Assembly: GCA_050084985.1 (NCBI GenBank)
Contig: JBITNC010000001.1
Span: forward strand, 172,236,001-172,300,000
DNA length: 64,000 bases
DNA from: Nageia nagi
Taxonomy: Eukaryota > Pinophyta
Reading direction: 5' to 3'
Shown here: piece by piece, positions 58,254 through 64,000 of the stretch
Layout of the letters: each line of letters starts with the position of its first letter
How positions within the stretch are numbered: position 1 is the stretch's first letter
Program-made: the position numbers and the translations under genes
The notes under the pieces: model-generated
The model's database searches: none
What the model was told of the DNA's origin: nothing
What the model saw: the letters and a program-made list of their open reading frames with translations, nothing else

Positions 58254-59979
58254 ATTTTCCTAATACCAAGAAAAAATGTATCCAAATTCCTTGAGAAAGT
58301 TTTGGTACATATTCCTCTAATCTTTTGTGAACCAAGATCCTATATTGATTAATTTTGGTCCTATTTTGGAGCCAATGTTAATATCTATGAGAGCTTCATT
58401 TATACATGTCATTTAATCATTCAATTGATGTGGAATTAGTAATTACTCAACCTTGTTATAACATTAGAACAAACATGTCATAATAATTACAACTCACACC
58501 CCCTCCTAACTACCTAGCCTTACTCCTACTAATATTAATGAAATAGAAAAGTGAGCTAGTGTAGTAGGGGAGAACCTTATATATGTATTCAACCTCTTAT
58601 CCAAAATATTCATAAGTTTAGATACACTTATTACCTTACCTTTTTGGGTGGTACTTGATAAAATTTGGCCTTGCACTAGTGTATCCAAAATTGTATTATA
58701 TTTTTGAAATATATCAATTGAAGAAGGGGTTGAGGGGTGAAGCAAGGGTTAATAGGAATCATAATCTACCAAACTAGTGCTAATATTTTGTTAGTATGTA
58801 AGATGATATCACATAGACATGCCTCTTATACCTTCAAGATACTTTATTTTAAGACTCAATAATTTTTGATAATTCGACCATTCCTATGAATAACTCATAT
58901 GATTCTGAACCACTTTCATCTGGCACTATCTCATTATTGTATGTATCATCACTTGACCTGATATTCTTAAATTCATTTGTACTCTTTATTTTTATGCTCT
59001 TCCTATATTCTTTGGCACTAAATAATGACTTATGAAGCTCTTTTATTTCTTAATGTTTCTTTCCTAAACCTTTTCCTCCATACTTCCTTGACATGAAATA
59101 TTTAGGAATCATAAGAGGATGATAATTCATATTCTTGAGTTTTTTTCTTACTTGGGCATAAATATTGGATTTCTTCTTACTAACCTGTTGTTCCTCTTCT
59201 TTAATTTCTTCCTCACCTTAAGAATAAATGGTGTTGTAGAGAAATTTCTTTTCTTCCTCAACTTGCTTATAACTTTTTATTATTTCACATTAAGGGTAAA
59301 CATAGTAGTGATGATGCTTATCTTCCTTAAGAAGTGAACATGAACATTGGTGTTGGCATGAATATTGGGATTTTGAGCTCTTTTGAGATCACCCATAATT
59401 TTTGGTGTTTGTCATGATATCTACCTCCTTGAAATGATATTTTCCAAATATTCTTATTCTTTTCCTAGATCCTCTTTTTCATTAAAGGGAACAAATGTAC
59501 TTCAATTCTTCCTATCACGCCTTAGGATCATTTTCTTCCTTAATAATATACTTCTATCCTTTGTGATCAAACTAAAATTGTCCTCATCTCATGAATCCAA
59601 GGTCTTCCAAGGAGGATGTTAAATGGGAGCTTTTTATCAATTAAATAAGTCTTTATTTCTATTATCTCCAACCTCAACTAAATAGGTATACTAATCAAAG
59701 TTTGTCTATAAATAAATATATATCAATTAAGTATTTGAACAATTATTTATCATGTAAAGAAAATATTGAATAATGCACATATATTCAAACAAAAAAAGAA
59801 TATTCCCAAGGACAATTGACCATAATCATTCACACTCACCCAATAAAAATAAAGTATTTAAACAAAATTCTAAAACTAGATCAAGCATAATATGATGATG
59901 TTTGTTAAAACCTACAAATAATAACTAGCAATAAACTAAAATTTCATAATAGTTTCTCCTAAAATCTTATATAAAATAC

Positions 59980-60480
59980 TCCATAATTATTTCTTCCATA
60001 ATTTTACCAAAATTTAATGAATGATATGAACCCTAATGGTCAAGGATAATGACATTGATTCAACCCATTTTGTAAAATACCTAGTTGTATTAATAATAAA
60101 TTTATTATTATTAAATGAAATAAGATTTATCTTACCAATTAGATTAAGACCTTATATACAAATCAATCAAGAAAAAAAAATTATAAACCTTTATAAGTTG
60201 TATGAATGAGATTGACATGGTGTTGATATTGATAATATTTTTTATACAATTACTATAATCCATTTTTTAAAGTAGGTTAGAGATGACCTTTACAATTTAC
60301 CTTTTTGACAATAATAAAACCATTGAAATGTCCTTCATGAATCAACATGAACCTATAATATTTATTTTGTGGACTCTTATTCATTTAAGAAATATAATAA
60401 AATTATTTAAAATATCTATGCTAAAGTAAGCCTTATATGATAAATCGCAAGCTATTTTCTAATGTAGTGATTAACTTTTG
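59980..60480 (-). pseudogene. Separate gypsy integrase fragment
   Basis: The minus strand shows INTTRYFTKWVESMSLSL (about 60,100-60,030), a good match to the ATDYFTKWVEA segment of gypsy integrase, with worn core sequence (DLYIRS, KSYF) upstream. It repeats a segment already present at about 55,900, so it belongs to a different gypsy copy from the split element. Confidence 0.45.
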
Positions 60481-61429
60481 AAAAAGTTTGATGAAATAAT
60501 AATAGAATTGAAACAATAAAATATGATTATAAACCATGATTCTTATATTAGTTATCCTTAGTGTTAAAAATGTATAAAGGTTCAAGATTTCATAATTCAA
60601 TAGCTTGATTTCTAAGTTATTTGATTTTAGTCAAGCTTGGTCATATTCTAATTATAAAGGTATCTATGTAGTTAAAATTATAATATTTGTATTATGATTA
60701 ATAATTTATAAAATTTAAATTTATCAAAAAAATATATAATTGTTAGCTTTTAACTATAAAATTAAATAGTTTATTTTGAAAAACTTAGGAACTTGAATAA
60801 GAACTGAAATGCCAAACATGACAACAATAAGTAATCTAGCCACACAAAGGAGAAGAGATAATATTTTCATGTGGTTAACTCAATGTGAGCTACATCCAAC
60901 AAGAAGCTATCAATCCTTAATTCAACATCAATCAGCCAAGTCATACAAGAGTCACACAAGAAGAATAACCTTACCACAACCACTCTTTTATAAGATAATA
61001 GAGCCTCACTACAAAATCTCTCTCAACCTCCCACACAAGAACATAAAAATAATACTACAATTCTCAAAACTATCCTACAACTATTACATAGACCTCAATT
61101 CAAACACACTTATTTATACTTGGAAAATTAACTCAAATTTAACCAAAAATGGTCAAGGAGTTTGATAAGTAACCCCCCATGCCTTGTGTAATCTCCAACT
61201 AAGCATTAATTATAAGATCAAGCATGAATTGACTATCCAAATATGGAGTTTAATGCTCTCTATTTCACAATTGATACATTGTAGAACAACTTTTGATAGC
61301 TAACTGAATGAGACATGATAAGCTATCAAGTAATGTTTCCACTACCATCCAATGCTTGATTGGTACACCAACTACTACTAACTAATTGACCAGTTGATCA
61401 AACTACTAACCTGTATATAGGTTGAAAAT
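60481..61429. other. AT-rich stretch with an unassigned 118-codon frame
   Basis: The plus-strand frame 60,809-61,165 (MPNMTTISNLATQRRRDN start) is the longest open frame here but has no recognisable domain. Its Thr/Asn/Ile-rich composition fits AT-biased chance. The minus strand of the same DNA has a TATA-like CTTATAAAAG near 60,985, as in a retrotransposon leader or LTR. Confidence 0.3.
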
Positions 61430-61950
61430 TAAGATATAAATCCAAATAATTTGGCAAAATCAGGCTCCAAAAACCCAACAATAATTTTATCCATAATATC
61501 TTCGTAAGGACTATGTCTATTATATTTAGTTTGGTAAGTTCATTTAACTTGATTAACTAGTACTTGATAATTCCCAATTGTTTTGTTTGACATAACACAT
61601 AAGGATTTTATAGCTTGAAACTTTGAAGTTAAACCTTCCACTCAATAATATAATATCCTAAAAATTAAATCTTAAATTAATATCCAAGAGGATATGTTAC
61701 TTGTGGGGTGTTTGTAAAGAATCCCAAATTTCACTCTAAGTTTTTTTTTTATACATAGGAAAGTAAGCATTCTTAATCCAATAAGATCTATGCTAAATGG
61801 TTTTGAATTTTACTAAGTTGGATCTCAAACTTACTAACTTCCAATAGTTGAAATGGATTACTATCTATGCAGCTTTCATTTCTTATTTGTTGAAATGTTC
61901 AACAGTTTGGGTTAAATACCCCTCTAATGCTATTGTTATGACTTATTCAA
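61430..61950 (-). pseudogene. copia gag fragment (UBN2-like)
   Basis: The minus-strand reading shows FQAIKSLCVMSNKTIGNYQV, LVNQVK, a stop, then DIMDKIIVGFLEPDFAKLF. This corresponds to the gag helix pattern F..LKM...E.I..Y..RV..I followed by .D..V..K.L.SL...F. Stops are frequent. No other part of this element was recognised nearby. Confidence 0.45.
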
Positions 61951-64000
61951 ATTTTCTCAATAAATTTAATATTTTTAACCATATTCAATAATATAAGTTC
62001 CTCTCTTATTACTTTTCCATGTCACACATTATTATTAATTAGTTCAATTCATCTTTGAGACTTATCTTTATAGTTTGCAACTCTACTTGTATTCATGCAT
62101 ATGATAGTTGGATTGTATGTTTCCAACTAATTATGATATTGTTAATTCACATTAATGGTTATAATTGTACATATTTCCATTTATGTAAAAGCCTCAATTT
62201 AGATAACCTTTATTTTCTTTATGAATATATTATTTTAATGCATTCAAGTTTACAATCATGATATAAGAAGAATTATCTTCTACAAACATATCCATGAATG
62301 AACCTTATTTTGCAAATCAAAATTTTGTTAATAGTTTAATCTTATGCATAACAAAAATATACAACTAACCATTCATACATTATTTGGGTCATACATATAA
62401 CATGAAAATCTTATTTCTCATTCTAGATTTATGTACATTCAAGTTGTTCATCACTATCCAAAATTATCATTTCAAGAGTTTCATTATATTTGCTTTCATA
62501 TATAAGATAGAATTCAGATTTCCACATAAAATATAAATGCAATATGTTAACATTATTTCCCCAAAAGGGTCATATCATATTGTCATTCAAAATTATTAAC
62601 AAAATATAATACACTACATCTTTTCCCAAAATAGATCACATATTGTCATGTTAGAAATCATAGATTCATCCCACTACAAATCTTCTTTTAGTTACGACCA
62701 ATAAATAGATAAATTTTATTTTTGGATAACTAATAACAAACTTTACAATGGAAGTGTCCATTAGCTTTTCAAACAATGTTGAAATCCAAGAATTTAAAAA
62801 TCATTTTTCAAATGATAATGATAAAATATCATATCTTTATTTTACCATCCAAAGAATAGATTAAATCTAATTACTAAGCTTAAGGGTTGAGTTAATATTG
62901 TCATTGTGACCACCAATGTGGTATCCAAATGAAAATGATGATATAAGATATTCATTTTTTCATCATCACCCCCCAAGATTTTAGGATCACTCCCATGCAT
63001 AAACACATAATAGTCATATTTTCATACCCATAACCTCTATATGACTCAACCACAAGTATTAGTTGAATTAATGCAATAATATGCACAATTTGTTATTAAA
63101 TAAATATCTAGGAATGAACAATTCATATCTACCCATGCATTGTATGAGTTTCTATCAAATCATTAGAAAATCATCAACACTCCAATATACCTAGTCATAT
63201 AGTATGCAACTAGAAGGTAAATCTAAATCATGTTTTAGTTCTTAAAGGTAGTCCTACATGAATAGAATCATGATTTTTAGCATTATAAAATGTATAAATA
63301 TGTCTTTATGCAAAAGCAATTATAACTATTATGCAAGTATCAACCATGGTGTGTAATACTTATATGCAATTTGTTACTACTTACAAATTTTTACTTGGTC
63401 ATGCAACAATGAATACAAATAGGAATGTATTAACTCTTTCTAACCTCATGTAGTGCCTCTTATAAAATATGGTATGCATCACCATTTATGATTTATATTT
63501 TTCTAGATTTTAGTTTATCTTTTTGGAAAATTTATAAATTCTAGTAATGCATGAACCTATATAGCCATCTTCATCATTTTATTGTATTTAACTACTCACT
63601 AAGAGTTGGTTACCACTTATATGATTTCACGATTTCAACTACACATGTAATAATACATATGTGGTCTGAGAAAATAAATTTATACCATGCAAGAGATAAC
63701 TAATTTCATGTGTTCAACACTCCATCATACACAAGTATGCATGTACAAACAGTAATAAGCTAGTGTGCATTAACAATTTTTTAATAGTTTGTATGTAATA
63801 TCTTATGCATGATTTAGTGTTTTCTACTAGTGGATCTACTATTAGTTTCTATTTTATGCATGATTTCATCTTCTTGGTATGTGCACTTTACTACAATGTA
63901 TGTAATAGTCCAATATTCTTCAATAATTGAGCAAGATGTCCTATGTACATTTTTTTGAACATTTTTATTACTATTGCCTATTTCTTATACCAACAAGTAT
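61951..64000. other. AT-rich terminal stretch without recognised genes
   Basis: No coding homology, RNA gene or complete element seen on either strand. Worn transposon DNA is the likeliest content. Confidence 0.4.

Larger units (their letters stand above)
55841..59650 (-). mobile_element. Ty3/gypsy element (Tat-like), left-hand part of a split copy
   Basis: On the minus strand, from 59,650 downward: protease end (LLGRPWIHEM, about 59,620), a linker, RT (58,253 downward), RNase H, an extra RNase H-like domain (56,811-56,596) and the integrase N-terminal half (56,381 to 55,841). The second RNase H between the first and integrase is characteristic of the Tat lineage. The integrase continues at 46,889-46,160 beyond the copia insertion. 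Stops throughout; LTRs not identified. Confidence 0.75.

Noticed and set aside
60810-61480. Possible solo LTR on the minus strand starting TGTTGGG and ending CA
   Set aside because: The flanking five bases do not match (ATAAT against TGAAA), and the supposed LTR start falls inside a frame that reads on as copia gag.
63820-63832. TTTTCTACTAGTG, resembling the end of a CACTA transposon (CACTAGTAGAAAA)
   Set aside because: A single short match with no partner terminus, subterminal repeats or target duplication.

Overview
The window looks like nuclear DNA of a land plant with a large, AT-rich, transposon-dominated genome. The evidence is a plant-type U2AF large-subunit gene, a PPR-protein fragment, Ty1/copia elements primed by the initiator-Met tRNA, Athila/Tat-like Ty3/gypsy relics and L1-type LINEs with zf-RVT and plant RNase H tails. 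One intact gene in 64 kb, set among old nested repeats, would suit a gymnosperm, but nothing here proves that.

Layout. 1-911 is the 3' end and LTR of a copia element. 1.25-5.55 kb is a decayed minus-strand gypsy element (RT, protease, gag) holding a PPR pseudogene, with a palindromic repeat block beside it. 5.95-12.1 kb is less AT-rich, starts with a telo-box-rich leader and contains exon-like blocks of an unidentified gene or pseudogene, plus several tandem duplications. 13.4-13.9 kb is a degenerate repeat split by a short SINE-like insertion with a perfect 19-bp target duplication. 15.1-17.15 kb is the only clearly intact gene: an intronless 542-codon U2AF65 splicing factor preceded by three tandem copies of a 107-109 bp promoter unit, each with a G-box next to a TATA box.

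19.8-35 kb is a graveyard of SINE and LINE copies on both strands, and of two copies of an unrecognised transposon-associated ORF family. 36,542-45,089 is a structurally complete copia element (489-bp LTRs, 11 differences, AATAA target duplication). Its coding region is riddled with stops, and its 2.8-kb leader carries a fragment resembling a papain-type protease and a GC-rich tandem repeat.

46.16-59.65 kb is a nest of insertions. A minus-strand gypsy element is split inside its integrase by a second copia element (46,890-55,840). That element's 5' LTR is split by a 3.0-kb Helitron-like sequence, which holds a possible tRNA-type SINE. From 60 kb to the end there are only further gypsy and copia fragments and AT-rich DNA.

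Functionally, U2AF65 is the only gene whose product can be assigned with confidence. It would recognise polypyrimidine tracts at 3' splice sites with U2AF35 and SF1. Everything else is mobile DNA, its remains, or tandem repeats. All homology calls rest on reading translations by eye; no database search was run.
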